DNA of 64,000 nt from Flavobacterium azizsancarii (GCF_027980145.1 NZ_JAMZNK010000005.1:141876-205875); one strand, 5' to 3'; counted from the stretch's first letter, positions 1 to 9,135 are shown. The notes: generated by a model from the sequence alone, not told the origin. A program made the numbers and translations.

Positions 1-670
1 CTTGTATAACGATATCATTCTTAATTTCAACAGAACGATAAATTAATTCATCAAAATCAGCAAAGTCAATTGCTTTTAAATCTAAAAACTTTTTCCAGTA
101 ACCAGCATCATATATAAGTCCGTGTTTTAACATTTCTGCAAGACCGGATCGCATTTCGCTTTGTGGTAAGGTTTCAAGATACTGAGTGTCAATTAATACC
201 ATTTGAGGTACGTTAATTACACCTATTTGGTTTTTAAGATTCCCTAAATCAACTCCCGTTTTTCCTCCAACAGAAGCATCTACCATTGACAATAGGGTTG
301 TTGGAATGTTTATAAAATCAACTCCACGTTTGAAAGTTGAAGCAACAAAACCACCTAAATCTGTTACAACACCTCCGCCAAGGTTTATCACAAGAGATTT
401 TCTATCTGCACCTAGTTCTGTTAATACTTTCCAGATTTCGATACAAGTTTCAATATTTTTATTGATTTCTCCTGATTCAAATTCAATAATTTCGATTGTT
501 AAATCAGTTTCAAGTAAGGGCAAAAACTTTGGCAAACAATACTCATTTGTATCATTATCAACTATAATAAACAAATTAGAGTATTTATTTTCTTTTAAGT
601 GATTATTTAGTGCTTCGTATGCATTTTGATTAAAATGAACGAGATAATTATTGGCTTGAATAGATTGCAT
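1..670 (-). CDS. aroB: 3-dehydroquinate synthase, 3' part beyond window
   Basis: The frame is open from an ATG at 670 to the window edge, giving about 223 of the roughly 350 residues usual for the family. DHQ synthase is a cytosolic NAD+-dependent enzyme that converts DAHP to 3-dehydroquinate, the second step of the shikimate pathway. Visible motifs are the glycine-rich GGGVVTDLGGF near residues 98-108 and TTLLSMVDASVGGKTG near 124-139, which holds the conserved substrate-binding Lys. The C-terminal metal-binding histidines lie outside the window. The gene is divergent from the proline dehydrogenase gene. The family assignment is secure; the truncation is only the window boundary. Confidence 0.93.
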   Translation of the reverse strand, partial: MQSIQANNYLVHFNQNAYEALNNHLKENKYSNLFIIVDNDTNEYCLPKFLPLLETDLTIEIIEFESGEINKNIETCIEIWKVLTELGADRKSLVINLGGGVVTDLGGFVASTFKRGVDFINIPTTLLSMVDASVGGKTGVDLGNLKNQIGVINVPQMVLIDTQYLETLPQSEMRSGLAEMLKHGLIYDAGYWKKFLDLKAIDFADFDELIYRSVEIKNDIVIQ

Positions 671-916
671 ATTTCTGTAGTTAATTGAAAACGCAAAATA
701 AGGCATTTTTAACTAAATAATATTCAAAGTTTTGTTCTAATTTGTTTTAAAACGAACGATTTTATTTGAGTTTTAGACGGTTTATTTTATTTTTCAGTAA
801 ACTAAAATCCTATTGCGGCAAGAAACCTATGCTTAATTATGTAATATTTTTAATAATGTTATTAACGATATTGAAAAATATGCGATGTTTTGGTAAATAA
901 TATTTAAAACTCTGTC

Positions 917-924
917 TATATTTG
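917..924 (+). promoter_or_regulatory. TAnnTTTG promoter -7 element for proline dehydrogenase
   Basis: TATATTTG matches the Bacteroidota -7 consensus exactly. A TTG lies at 890-892, at slightly long spacing. The predicted transcript starts near 930, just upstream of the ATG at 943. The TTG inside this element is therefore part of the promoter and not a start codon. Confidence 0.6.
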
Positions 925-942
925 CACAAAAAACTGACCTTA

Positions 943-2112
943 ATGGAAAAAATATTCGATAACACTCAAGTTGCATTTTCGTTAAAAAGCGATACGGAAC
1001 TTGACAGAGCTTATTTTCTTTTTAAAATGATCGACAGCCAGCCCTTAGTAAGAATAGGAACTGCTGTTACCAATTTTGCCATAAAAGCAAATCTTCCGGT
1101 AGAAGGATTAATTCGTGCAACTGTTTTCGACCATTTTTGTGGTGGTATAAACGAAAATGACTGCCTTAGTGTAGTAGACAAAATGTTTACCAAAGGGGTT
1201 TCGTCTGTATTGGATTATTCTGTAGAAGGAAAAGAAGAGGAAGAACAGTTTGATGCGGCATTAGAAATGACTTTAAGAACAGTTGATTTTGCCAAAGAAC
1301 GCCTTGCAATTCCTTTTGCTGTATTTAAACCAACTGGTTTAGGGCGTTTTGAACTGTACGAGAAACTGGGCGAAAAACAAACTTTGAATCCGGCTGAACA
1401 GGAAGAGTGGAATAGGGTAGTTGCTCGTTTTGACAAAATATGCAGTGAAGCACATAAAAAAGATGTTGCTTTATTAATTGATGGTGAAGAAAGCTGGATG
1501 CAGGATGCTGCCGATGATCTCGTTACTGAAATGATGCGCAAATACAATAAAGAAAAAACGATTGTTTTTAATACTTTGCAGATGTATCGTTGGGACCGTT
1601 TGGATTATTTGAAAAACCTGCACGAAACCGCTAAGAAAGAAGGCTTTTTTATTGGAATGAAACTGGTTCGCGGTGCCTATATGGAAAAAGAAAACAAAAG
1701 AGCGGAAGAGAAAAATTATGTTTCGCCAATTTGTGTTTCTAAAGAAGCAACAGATATTAATTATGATGCTGCTGTACATTATATGTTAGAGCATTTAGAG
1801 ATAATGTCAATTTTTGCAGGAACTCACAACGAGTCGAGTTCTTATAAATTGATGGAAATGATGTCAGAAAGCGGAATTGCTAAAAACGATAATAAAATCT
1901 GGTTCGGACAATTGTACGGAATGAGTGATAATATCAGTTATAATTTGGCTGAAAACGGTTATAATGTTGCAAAATACCTGCCGTTTGGTCCTGTCAAAGA
2001 TGTTATGCCTTACCTGATTCGTCGTGCAGAAGAAAATACTTCTGTAGCAGGACAAACAAGTCGCGAATTATCAATGATAAAAGCAGAACGTAAACGTAGA
2101 AAGGGGAAATAG
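943..2112 (+). CDS. proline dehydrogenase
   Basis: A 389-residue FAD-dependent enzyme that oxidises L-proline to 1-pyrroline-5-carboxylate, the first step of proline catabolism. It is monofunctional, with no P5C dehydrogenase domain. The single ProDH barrel shows MKLVRGAYMEKE in the middle and the substrate-binding YLIRRAEEN near the C-terminus. I chose ATG 943 over an upstream in-frame TTG at 922 because that TTG lies inside the promoter element. It converges on the porin gene through a shared terminator. Confidence 0.93.
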   Translation: MEKIFDNTQVAFSLKSDTELDRAYFLFKMIDSQPLVRIGTAVTNFAIKANLPVEGLIRATVFDHFCGGINENDCLSVVDKMFTKGVSSVLDYSVEGKEEEEQFDAALEMTLRTVDFAKERLAIPFAVFKPTGLGRFELYEKLGEKQTLNPAEQEEWNRVVARFDKICSEAHKKDVALLIDGEESWMQDAADDLVTEMMRKYNKEKTIVFNTLQMYRWDRLDYLKNLHETAKKEGFFIGMKLVRGAYMEKENKRAEEKNYVSPICVSKEATDINYDAAVHYMLEHLEIMSIFAGTHNESSSYKLMEMMSESGIAKNDNKIWFGQLYGMSDNISYNLAENGYNVAKYLPFGPVKDVMPYLIRRAEENTSVAGQTSRELSMIKAERKRRKGK

Positions 2113-2125
2113 TTTTTAGTCTCAG

Positions 2126-2155
2126 TTTGCAGTTTATAGTTTATAGTTTATAGTT
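2126..2155. repeat. short tandem repeat of AGTTTAT-like units
   Basis: The units 'agtttat' repeat several times just after the stop of proline dehydrogenase, preceded by 'agtctcagtttgcag'. Similar tracts of cagtt/agttt occur in other intergenic gaps here, for example around 43331. It is probably a dispersed intergenic repeat remnant. Confidence 0.5.
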
Positions 2156-2159
2156 TACA

Positions 2160-2195
2160 TAAAAAAAGCTCCAACTTTCGTTGGAGCTTTTTTTG
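2160..2195. terminator. bidirectional intrinsic terminator
   Basis: The stem AGCTCCAA/TTGGAGCT closes a CTTTCG loop and is flanked by an A-run and a T-run, so it can serve both the rightward proline dehydrogenase gene and the leftward porin gene. Confidence 0.85.
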
Positions 2196-2212
2196 CGCTT
2201 GTATTTTTTTAT

Positions 2213-3529
2213 TTAGAAAGAAACCTGACATTGTAAAACGACCATGCCTAAACGGTCTGCCTGAGTGTATTTAGGATTTAATAAGGCCTTATCATAAACG
2301 GCTCTGTTTTGATAATTCAAACTGAATTTTGGCCCAAAAGTTCCTGTCGTATAATAATTAGTACCAATTTCATACATGCTCATTGGCGTATTCAAAGCGT
2401 CTAAATCAGCTATTTGTGCGGCTAAATAAGGTTGAAAACGACCTTTTTTTGCGTCATTATCTGAATTTTTAAATAAATAACCAACTTGTGCATAATAGAT
2501 ATTTCCTGTTCCTACACCTATAAAACCGCTTCCTGAACCATTTATTAATGAAGGATCAGCAATCGCAGGATTAGGGATTGAGATAGATTGTATATAATTC
2601 TTTCCGTAATTATTGTTATTAAAGGCCGCGTAAGCTGTAATTGCGGAACCATTATTTCCAATTGGACTATCAGAAAAAACATCTAATCCTAATACTTTCA
2701 TATCATCGTGATGAACCAAACCTGAACCATCAGTATCTAAACGCCACATTGCATTGGCTTGCGTCATATAGCCTAATCCAACATTAAAAACCTTTTTAGT
2801 TCCTAGATAAGTTCCTCTGTTATAAGCTTCAAGATTTTGTTCTTTTTCTAAAAAATGATAGGTTAAAATCCCTGCATATTGTGCTCTTGGTGTTTCCGGA
2901 CTAACAGTAGAATTAAAACCGATATTGTTCGTAGTATTTCTGTAAGGGTTAGTAACCGCAATTCTATAGCTAAAATCTCCAAGATACCCCTTTGCATAAA
3001 TACTCAAGTTACGATTGCCAAAAGTAGAGGATATATTTGCAATTTGTTGGTACATTGGTGTATCTAAAGTCAGTTGGGCTGACGAACTATTTGAGGAATA
3101 ACGTGTTGTACCGGATCCCCAACTTGTCAAACCACCACCAATATGAAGTTTATCGCTAAAATGATATTCCCCCAAAGCATCCATAACAGAAAGTGGTGCA
3201 TTTGAAGGTCCGTTATTCTGTGTAAAATTAATATTGTTCTGACCTAACTGAAGATGAAAAAATATATTGTCTGTCAGCATTCCCATTGCCTGCAAACGCA
3301 GACGCCTGATAACAACATCAAAAGTTTCGTCGACTTCATTTATTCCTATTTTACTGTTAGGATTCAATTCAGAATATCTTCCCCAAACCTGAAGGTTCAT
3401 TCCAAATTTGATGTATTTTGATCCGTCAGGAGTGATATTTACAACGTTAAAAGGTTTTTCCTGAGCCAGGACATTAATTGTGTTTATAATAATAAATAGT
3501 AGGATTAAAACGATTCTAAGGTGTGGCAT
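2213..3529 (-). CDS. outer-membrane porin, Porin_O_P-like
   Basis: A 438-residue protein with an N-terminal signal peptide ending near VLAQ. It is rich in alternating polar and aromatic beta-strand segments and ends in the aromatic residue expected of an outer-membrane barrel (QCQVSF). The pattern FGMNLQVWGRYSE near the N-terminus followed by RRLRLQAMGMLTD resembles the phosphate-selective porin O/P family, which forms diffusion channels. The substrate cannot be read from sequence. It lies just downstream of the ABC exporter on the same strand, with a 38-nt gap after that gene's stop, so the two may be co-transcribed. Confidence 0.75.
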   Translation of the reverse strand: MPHLRIVLILLFIIINTINVLAQEKPFNVVNITPDGSKYIKFGMNLQVWGRYSELNPNSKIGINEVDETFDVVIRRLRLQAMGMLTDNIFFHLQLGQNNINFTQNNGPSNAPLSVMDALGEYHFSDKLHIGGGLTSWGSGTTRYSSNSSSAQLTLDTPMYQQIANISSTFGNRNLSIYAKGYLGDFSYRIAVTNPYRNTTNNIGFNSTVSPETPRAQYAGILTYHFLEKEQNLEAYNRGTYLGTKKVFNVGLGYMTQANAMWRLDTDGSGLVHHDDMKVLGLDVFSDSPIGNNGSAITAYAAFNNNNYGKNYIQSISIPNPAIADPSLINGSGSGFIGVGTGNIYYAQVGYLFKNSDNDAKKGRFQPYLAAQIADLDALNTPMSMYEIGTNYYTTGTFGPKFSLNYQNRAVYDKALLNPKYTQADRLGMVVLQCQVSF

Positions 3530-3567
3530 TTTTTTAATTTAAAATAGTTAATAGTGTTTTCGTCTCT

Positions 3568-5355
3568 TTAATAGTTACTAAACTGAAGATTGCTTAAATT
3601 TTTATAAGTACCATTTTCAAGATTGATCAATTCCTGGTGTGTACCTTCTTCTGTTATTTTTCCATTGTCTAAAACTAAAATTTTATCCGCATTTCTAATA
3701 GTCGAAAGTCGGTGAGCAATAATAATACTTGTTCTTCCTTCCATCAACAGTTCTAACGCTTCTTGTACTAATTTTTCACTTTCACTATCTAAAGATGATG
3801 TCGCTTCATCTAATATTAAAATACTTGGATTTTTCAGCAATGCTCTTGCAATCGCAATACGCTGACGTTGGCCGCCTGATAGTTTTACACCGCGTTCTCC
3901 AACAACTGTTTCAAATTTTTCAGGGAAACCTTCTACAAAATTCAAAGCATTGGCTTGTTTAGCAGCCAACATAATTTCTTCGTCTGTAGCATCAGGTTTT
4001 CCATAAGCAATATTTTCTTTGATAGTTCCTCCAAATAAAATTACGTCCTGAGGAACAATACTCATATTACCACGAAGATTCTCTAAATCATAATCGTAGA
4101 TGTTTTTTCCGTCAACTGTAATCTCTCCGGACTCAATATCGTAAAAACGCAGAAGTAAGGAAGAAATGGTTGATTTTCCTGCTCCACTAGGACCAACAAT
4201 GGCGATTTTTTGCCCGAATTCAGCCGTAAAGTTTACATCTTTTAAAACCTGAACTTCTTTTCTTGAAGGGTAACTAAAAGCTACGTTTTTGAAAGAAACA
4301 TTTCCTTTGATTTTTTCTAAAGAAGCTCCGTTTTGTGTAGCGCTTATTTTCTCTGGAGTTTCTTCTAATAATTCAAAAACCCTCTCTGTAGCACCAATTG
4401 CTTTTTGAATTTGCGCATATAGTTCGGCAATTCCTCCAAATGAAGCACCTACAAATGTAGAATACAATACAAATGAGATCAATTGACCCACGCTCATTTC
4501 TCCGGCGATGCTCAAACGTACGCCGTACCAAACTACCGCAACGATGGCACCAAATAAACAGAATATGATAAATGATGCAAAATAACCACGGTATTTTCCG
4601 CCCTTTATAGCCAATTTTACAACTTCGCTAATTTTTCCTTTATAACGGGCAACTTCATACCATTCGTTTGCAAATGCTTTTACAATGCTGATTCCTTGCA
4701 TTGTTTCTTCGACAATAACCTGGCTTTCGGCAACCTGATCTTGTACTTGTTTAGAATATTTTCTAATAAAACGACCAAAGATTACAGCAGCGACAGCTAC
4801 TAACGGAACTACGGCTAACATTAATAAAGTCAATTTAAAACTTTCTGTAGCCAATAAAATAACCCCACCAATAATTAGTATAAACTGACGCAAAAATTCT
4901 GCGATTGTCGACGTTAATGTATCTTGTATCTGAGTAATATCAGCACTGATTCGACTGTTTAATTCTCCAACTCTTTTTTGAGAGAAGAAGGTCATTGGCA
5001 GTTTTACTAAATTCGTATATAAAGACAAACGCAGGTTTGCCAATGTGTTTTCGGTAAAATTGACAAACAATGACAATCTGAAAAACGAACAGAAGGACTG
5101 AAGAAATAAAATAACAATTAATCCCAATGCGATTTGATTGGCCTGATCGTTATTTTTGTTTTTTACGCAGTCAATCAACATTCCCATTAATTTAGGAAAG
5201 GCGAGGGCAGTGGCTCCTGTAAGCAAAAGAAAAACCAATCCAACATAAAATTTCCATTGGTGGTTTCCGGCGTATTTGAATATTATTGTTGCTTTGTTGA
5301 GTGAAGTAGCGGTAATTTTTGATTTTGGTAAATCATTTTCTTTAAATCTTGCCAT
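3568..5355 (-). CDS. ABC exporter, fused permease and ATPase (MsbA/ABCB-like)
   Basis: A half-transporter of about 595 residues that would work as a homodimer in the inner membrane. Six transmembrane helices fill roughly residues 30-330. The ATPase domain follows, with Walker A GPSGAGKST, signature LSGGQRQR, Walker B SILILDEATSSLD and the switch His in IIAHRLST. This is the layout of lipid and multidrug exporters; the substrate is not predictable. ATG 5355 is preferred to an upstream in-frame TTG at 5367 because a TATATTTG promoter element lies at 5378-5385 and the TTG would leave almost no leader. Confidence 0.92.
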   Translation of the reverse strand: MARFKENDLPKSKITATSLNKATIIFKYAGNHQWKFYVGLVFLLLTGATALAFPKLMGMLIDCVKNKNNDQANQIALGLIVILFLQSFCSFFRLSLFVNFTENTLANLRLSLYTNLVKLPMTFFSQKRVGELNSRISADITQIQDTLTSTIAEFLRQFILIIGGVILLATESFKLTLLMLAVVPLVAVAAVIFGRFIRKYSKQVQDQVAESQVIVEETMQGISIVKAFANEWYEVARYKGKISEVVKLAIKGGKYRGYFASFIIFCLFGAIVAVVWYGVRLSIAGEMSVGQLISFVLYSTFVGASFGGIAELYAQIQKAIGATERVFELLEETPEKISATQNGASLEKIKGNVSFKNVAFSYPSRKEVQVLKDVNFTAEFGQKIAIVGPSGAGKSTISSLLLRFYDIESGEITVDGKNIYDYDLENLRGNMSIVPQDVILFGGTIKENIAYGKPDATDEEIMLAAKQANALNFVEGFPEKFETVVGERGVKLSGGQRQRIAIARALLKNPSILILDEATSSLDSESEKLVQEALELLMEGRTSIIIAHRLSTIRNADKILVLDNGKITEEGTHQELINLENGTYKNLSNLQFSNY

Positions 5356-5377
5356 TTGAGTATACAATTAAGGTATG

Positions 5378-5385
5378 CAAATATA
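5378..5385 (-). promoter_or_regulatory. TAnnTTTG promoter -7 element for the ABC exporter
   Basis: On the minus strand this reads TATATTTG, an exact consensus match about 22 nt upstream of the ATG at 5355. Confidence 0.55.
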
Positions 5386-5551
5386 GGACTATAGCAAGTG
5401 AACACAAAGTAATATTATAAATTAGGGCAAGGGATTTGTGTTTTTAACTAAATATAAAGATTTATCAATTTTTATTTATTTTTTAAAAACTTGAAAAATA
5501 GATTAGTAAATAAAAAAGCTAAAATTTATTTCATTTTTTTTCTAAAAAAGC

Positions 5552-5581
5552 TTGAAAATACAAAATCTAGCTGTATGTTTG
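5552..5581 (+). promoter_or_regulatory. promoter of first tRNA-Val gene
   Basis: TTG at 5552-5554 and TATGTTTG at 5574-5581 are separated by 19 nt, a textbook Bacteroidota -33/-7 pair. The tRNA begins at 5620, so a short 5' leader is expected. Confidence 0.75.
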
Positions 5582-5619
5582 CACTCGCAATCACATAACG
5601 ATAGCAACCTGGTAAAACA

Positions 5620-5694
5620 GGGCGATTAGCTCAGCTGGTTCAGAGCACCTCGTTTACACCGAGGGGGTCGGGGGTTCGAACCCCTCATCGCCCA
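5620..5694 (+). tRNA. tRNA-Val (anticodon TAC), copy 1
   Basis: A cloverleaf folds from acceptor GGGCGAT/ATCGCCC, anticodon stem CCTCG/CGAGG with loop TTTACAC (anticodon TAC) and T-arm loop TTCGAAC. The 3' CCA is not encoded: the discriminator A is followed by CAA. The mature sequence is identical to the copy at 7443-7517. Confidence 0.96.
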
Positions 5695-5704
5695 CAAAAT
5701 TATA

Positions 5705-5740
5705 AAAACTCCAAAGTCACTTGATTTTGGAGTTTTTTTT
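5705..5740 (+). terminator. intrinsic terminator after tRNA-Val copy 1
   Basis: AAAACTCCAAA pairs with TTTGGAGTTTT and is followed by a T-run. It differs in sequence from the terminator after copy 2. Confidence 0.8.
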
Positions 5741-6038
5741 GTTTTATACTTTTATGAGTTTTATTGTTTATATGGATTGATCCGTAAAAATTAAGCATAA
5801 GTAGATCAACACGAAAACCTGTGGAGCATTAAAAATTAAGCGTAAATATTAGTTAGTCCAAAAAGGTATTCTATATTACTGAAACATCTGAATTTTGATG
5901 TAAATGCTTTTTTTTAGCATTAAATGATTCTGCAGAGGCATTTTTGAAACTTTATAGTAAATTGCCTTATGAACATAATAGTAAGATATCGTTCTGAAAC
6001 GGTATGTACAAATTGTGAGCCACGAATAAAACATTAAG
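5741..6038. other. non-coding gap upstream of broken propeller gene
   Basis: No convincing reading frame is seen. The phrase 'aaaaattaagc' followed by a/g-taa occurs twice (around 5787 and 5830). There is no recognisable consensus promoter immediately before the pseudogene. Confidence 0.4.
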
Positions 6039-7118
6039 ATGAAACTAAAATTAGATAGTCAATATATATTTAACCTTTGCTGCATATTTCTGATTTTTGC
6101 AACAATCTCTTGTACTAATCAAACTAAAAAAAGTAATCAACCTGTTGAGAATAAGAACAACACCATAAGATTGAAATACACTACAGGAATTCGTTCAATT
6201 TTAGAAGATAGCAAAGGAAATATTTGGTTTGGCAGTTACAACGAAGGAGTGTGTTTACTTCAAAATGGAAACCTCCAATATTTCACGACAGAAAATGGAT
6301 TAAGTCATAATCAGGTCAGAAATATTTATGAAGACAGGAATGGCATTGTCTAGTTTGAATGTGGCAAAGGATTAAGTACTTATGATGGGGGCCAAATGAC
6401 TATTTTTAAAGAAAAAGATTATAATTCAAAAAACAAGTGGAAATTAAATGACAGTGACCTTTGGTTTAAAGGTAATGAAATAGAGTCTTACAACAAACAG
6501 GAAGGAAATCCAGGTGTTTATCAGTATGACGGAAAAAAGCTTTCGTATCGCGCATTGCCAGTTAAAACAAAGTCAGGGCAGGAGAATCATTATTCAATTT
6601 CAACAACTTTTGTCAAAAGTAAAAATGGAATGCTTTGGTTTGGGACTTTCGGTGCTGTGATTGGCTATAATGGTTCTAATTTTAAAATAATAAACGATGC
6701 TTCTTTGGGATTAAATGACGAAACAGGACATTTACATATTCGTAGTATCATGGAGGATAGCAAAGGGAATCTTTGGATTGGGAATAATGGAATTGGCGTC
6801 TTGAAATATGAAGGAATAAAAGCAATCAATTTTACAGAGCAACAAAAACTAAAAAAGGAAGACAGTAAGGGAAATTCTCTTGAAAGAGTCTTTTCTATTG
6901 GAGAGGATAAATTGGGAAACATCTGGTTTGGGACTTTAGAATCTGGTGTGTGGAGATATGATGGCAAATCCGTAAAAAATTACACTAAAAAGGATGGGGT
7001 CAAGAGTAAACATATTTGGACTATATATAAAACCAAACAAGGAGAATTGTGGTTTGGAGGAGCAAGTCCAAGTGGTGTATATCGATTTAATGGTATTTCT
7101 TTTGAAAGAAAATATTAG
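6039..7118 (+). pseudogene. beta-propeller lipoprotein (two-component-type Reg_prop repeats) broken by one in-frame stop
   Basis: One frame of 359 codons runs from ATG 6039 to the stop at 7118 and is interrupted only by TAG at 6351-6353. The expected residue there is Trp: the repeats read NIWFG, GIV-stop-FE, NLWIG, NIWFG and ELWFG, so TGG changing to TAG is the simplest explanation. The N-terminus is a lipoprotein signal with lipobox ATISC. Each repeat carries an 'EDSKGN.WFG' blade signature as in the sensor domains of hybrid two-component systems, but there is no kinase domain. It is likely non-functional unless the stop is read through or re-initiation occurs at ATG 6396. It sits between two tRNA-Val genes. 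Confidence 0.8.
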
Positions 7119-7374
7119 AACAAGCACAAAGGCAAATTTACCAAAAATTTGATTATATTTTTTGAAAAAAAATCAAAAATTGGAGTTAAGTGTTTGATTA
7201 CTATCCCTAACGTTCCACCAAGAAACTCCTTAAGAAATTAAGGCGTTTTTCATGCTTTAGTTTGTTGTTTTAGATTTTACATTTCTTACGAAAATTACAA
7301 AAGCATTTTGAATTCGCATATAAGACTGATAAATAATACTATATAAAAATGTTTTATTTTTTTTCAAAAAAGGC
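7119..7374. other. gap holding a displaced copy of the tRNA 3' end and terminator
   Basis: No gene is seen. At 7215-7243 it carries an exact 29-bp copy of the sequence spanning the CCA end and terminator stem of tRNA-Val copy 2 (7515-7543), exactly 300 bp upstream of it. It continues as 'cgttttt' instead of 'agttttt'. Confidence 0.6.
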
Positions 7375-7404
7375 TTGCAAATACAAAATCTAGCTGTATA
7401 TTTG
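7375..7404 (+). promoter_or_regulatory. promoter of second tRNA-Val gene
   Basis: TTG at 7375-7377, then 19 nt, then TATATTTG at 7397-7404, the same architecture as the promoter of copy 1. Confidence 0.75.
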
Positions 7405-7442
7405 CAGTCGCAATCACATAACGATAGCAGCCTAGTAAAATA

Positions 7443-7517
7443 GGGCGATTAGCTCAGCTGGTTCAGAGCACCTCGTTTACACCGAGGGGGTCGGGGGTTC
7501 GAACCCCTCATCGCCCA
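7443..7517 (+). tRNA. tRNA-Val (anticodon TAC), copy 2
   Basis: The sequence is identical to copy 1 over the mature 75 nt. Here the discriminator A is followed by CCA, so the 3' end is encoded. The duplication includes about 60 bp of upstream sequence with only a few substitutions, at a constant offset of 1,823 bp. Confidence 0.96.
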
Positions 7518-7520
7518 CCA

Positions 7521-7552
7521 AGAAACTCCTTAAGAAATTAAGGAGTTTTTTT
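7521..7552 (+). terminator. intrinsic terminator after tRNA-Val copy 2
   Basis: AAACTCCTTAA pairs with TTAAGGAGTTT across a short loop and ends in a T-run. Confidence 0.8.
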
Positions 7553-7727
7553 ATGTCCTATTGTTGCGGGCACTGATTGCAAATCCCATTGGATTGGTCG
7601 TTAAAAGTATTTGATATGATAATTTCATATGTTTGTGTTTCTTTTGATTTTCATTTGAATATTAATTAAGGTAAAATTGTTCTAACTCAAGTTTTGCTTT
7701 GTTTAACGTCGCGAAATAAGCTAACCT

Positions 7728-8663
7728 TTAGTTTTTCAAGAAAAAATCATCATAACTTTTTTTTTTTGATTTTTGGTACTTTTCAATATACGCATCTAAA
7801 AAACCGCTTTGTTTTAAAAACAGCAATGGATCTTTTATATTTAATATTTCTTCAATTGCTTTTTGCTTATCTTTCTGTTTGTTAAAATAAGATTCGGTTA
7901 TTTTATAGCCCATCCAATATCCTAGATCATTTGGCCGATCATCTTTCTTAGAGGTTCCATATAGCCAATCTTGGTAATCAACATTTTTTAATCTCATTAC
8001 AAATTCCTGAGCTAATTTATCCAGGTTTTGCTGTCCGTATTTATATGAAAACTGATTTATAGATTCTCCAGAAATAAGTTCGCCAATAAAGTCTGCACCT
8101 CCTTCAAGCAAACACCACTTCAAGAGCATATCCTGACCTTTTATATTTTGTTGATAATGGATGAGTTCGTGCGCAATTAAACCTGAAACTCCATCGAGAT
8201 TTTTAAGCATTTCGATTCCAATAATAATTCCATCGGGAGAAGTAGTGCCTCCCGAGTTAAATCTGCCATAAACAAAGTAAACAGGAGGAAATTTTGCATC
8301 CGGATACCAATATTTTAATGCGCTATAAATAGCCCTTATTCTTTTTTCTTTGGAAGATATACCGTCAAGAACATTTCTTGAAAGCTCATAGTCTGATTTT
8401 CTTTTCTTCACAACAGCAAAAAGAGAGTCTGCATTGATTATTCTGTTTTCAGTAAATCCCTTAACACCCGGAGAGCCTTTTTGCATATATTCAATAAATG
8501 GATTTTGTCCTGATTTCTGCATTTTGTCAAATGCTTCCCAAAAAATTTTCGAATCTTTTGTTTCAAAAACTGCATCTAAGGGATTGTCTGAGAAATTACT
8601 TTGTGCGAAGAGAAAATTAGAAAAAACAATAAAAAGTGTTGTGATAACAAAGTTTGACTTCAT
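7728..8663 (-). CDS. secreted zinc-metallopeptidase-like protein
   Basis: A protein of about 311 residues with a signal peptide (MKSNFVITTLFIVFSNFLFAQ region). It has an HExxH zinc motif at residues 165-169 (AHELIHYQQ) and a downstream EGGADF that could supply a third ligand. The arrangement resembles DUF2268-type predicted proteases. It would act in the periplasm or at the surface; the substrate is unknown. I chose ATG 8663, in front of the signal peptide, rather than an upstream in-frame start at 8702 that adds a non-signal extension. A promoter-like TATATTCG lies about 120 nt upstream. Confidence 0.75.
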   Translation of the reverse strand: MKSNFVITTLFIVFSNFLFAQSNFSDNPLDAVFETKDSKIFWEAFDKMQKSGQNPFIEYMQKGSPGVKGFTENRIINADSLFAVVKKRKSDYELSRNVLDGISSKEKRIRAIYSALKYWYPDAKFPPVYFVYGRFNSGGTTSPDGIIIGIEMLKNLDGVSGLIAHELIHYQQNIKGQDMLLKWCLLEGGADFIGELISGESINQFSYKYGQQNLDKLAQEFVMRLKNVDYQDWLYGTSKKDDRPNDLGYWMGYKITESYFNKQKDKQKAIEEILNIKDPLLFLKQSGFLDAYIEKYQKSKKKSYDDFFLKN

Positions 8664-8781
8664 AATTAAAATTTTTAAATGCATTTTTATAGAATGTAGC
8701 ATAAATCAGTAATAATTAACGTAAAAGTGGTAGATGCATCACTTTCTTTACTGATTTTTAAATAGTATTTGAGTTTTTTCG

Positions 8782-8800
8782 AAGCGAATATAAGAAATAT
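8782..8800 (-). promoter_or_regulatory. recurrent promoter-like motif (TATATTCG variant)
   Basis: On the minus strand it reads CTTATATTCGCTT, one substitution from TAnnTTTG. The same 19-bp string recurs at 12731-12749, and shorter versions occur at 18632 and 23333. Each is 30-160 nt upstream of a leftward gene. Confidence 0.45.
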
Positions 8801-8902
8801 TTTTACTACAAAACAGTAACCTTTTTTAAGGTAAGTAGAAATCATTTGGGATCATTCTTTTTATTAAAATTCTTAATAAATTTCATATCTAATTAGTAAA
8901 AA

Positions 8903-9090
8903 GGTTGAAATTGCATTTGAAGTAAAACCAACAACAAAACCTATTTCAAATCTTGAATTTGCAGAGGATGAATCCTTGTTCTATTATTCTGACGCTGCTT
9001 TAATTTAAATTTAAGACAAAGGATGAAATGAAGTTTATTTGCGAACCTCTATTAAGGATGATGTTTATAATACATTTGTGAAACTAATTT
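8903..9090 (+). pseudogene. decayed fragment of the 3' end of the PQQ-propeller gene
   Basis: This stretch is nearly identical to the last ~195 bp of the gene at 10056-11261, with small deletions and an early stop ('tttaatttaaat' replaces 'tttaattcaatttgaa'). It has no start and no upstream part of the gene. A small hairpin follows at 9094-9116. It is a remnant of a local duplication. Confidence 0.85.
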
Positions 9091-9135
9091 AAAAAACGCC
9101 TTAAGAAACTAAGGAGTTTTATAGTATAACTTAAG

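Noticed and set aside
922..942. TTG start extending proline dehydrogenase by seven residues
   Set aside because: The TTG is part of an exact TAnnTTTG promoter element, and ATG 943 gives the expected length.
6396..7118. Second half of the broken propeller as an independent gene
   Set aside because: It is in frame with the first half, is split by a single stop and lacks a signal peptide of its own.
7215..7543. tRNA-Val 3'-end repeats as attachment sites of the provirus
   Set aside because: The provirus is 45 kb away and bounded by its own dif-like sites; the repeats enclose only 300 bp with no integrase.
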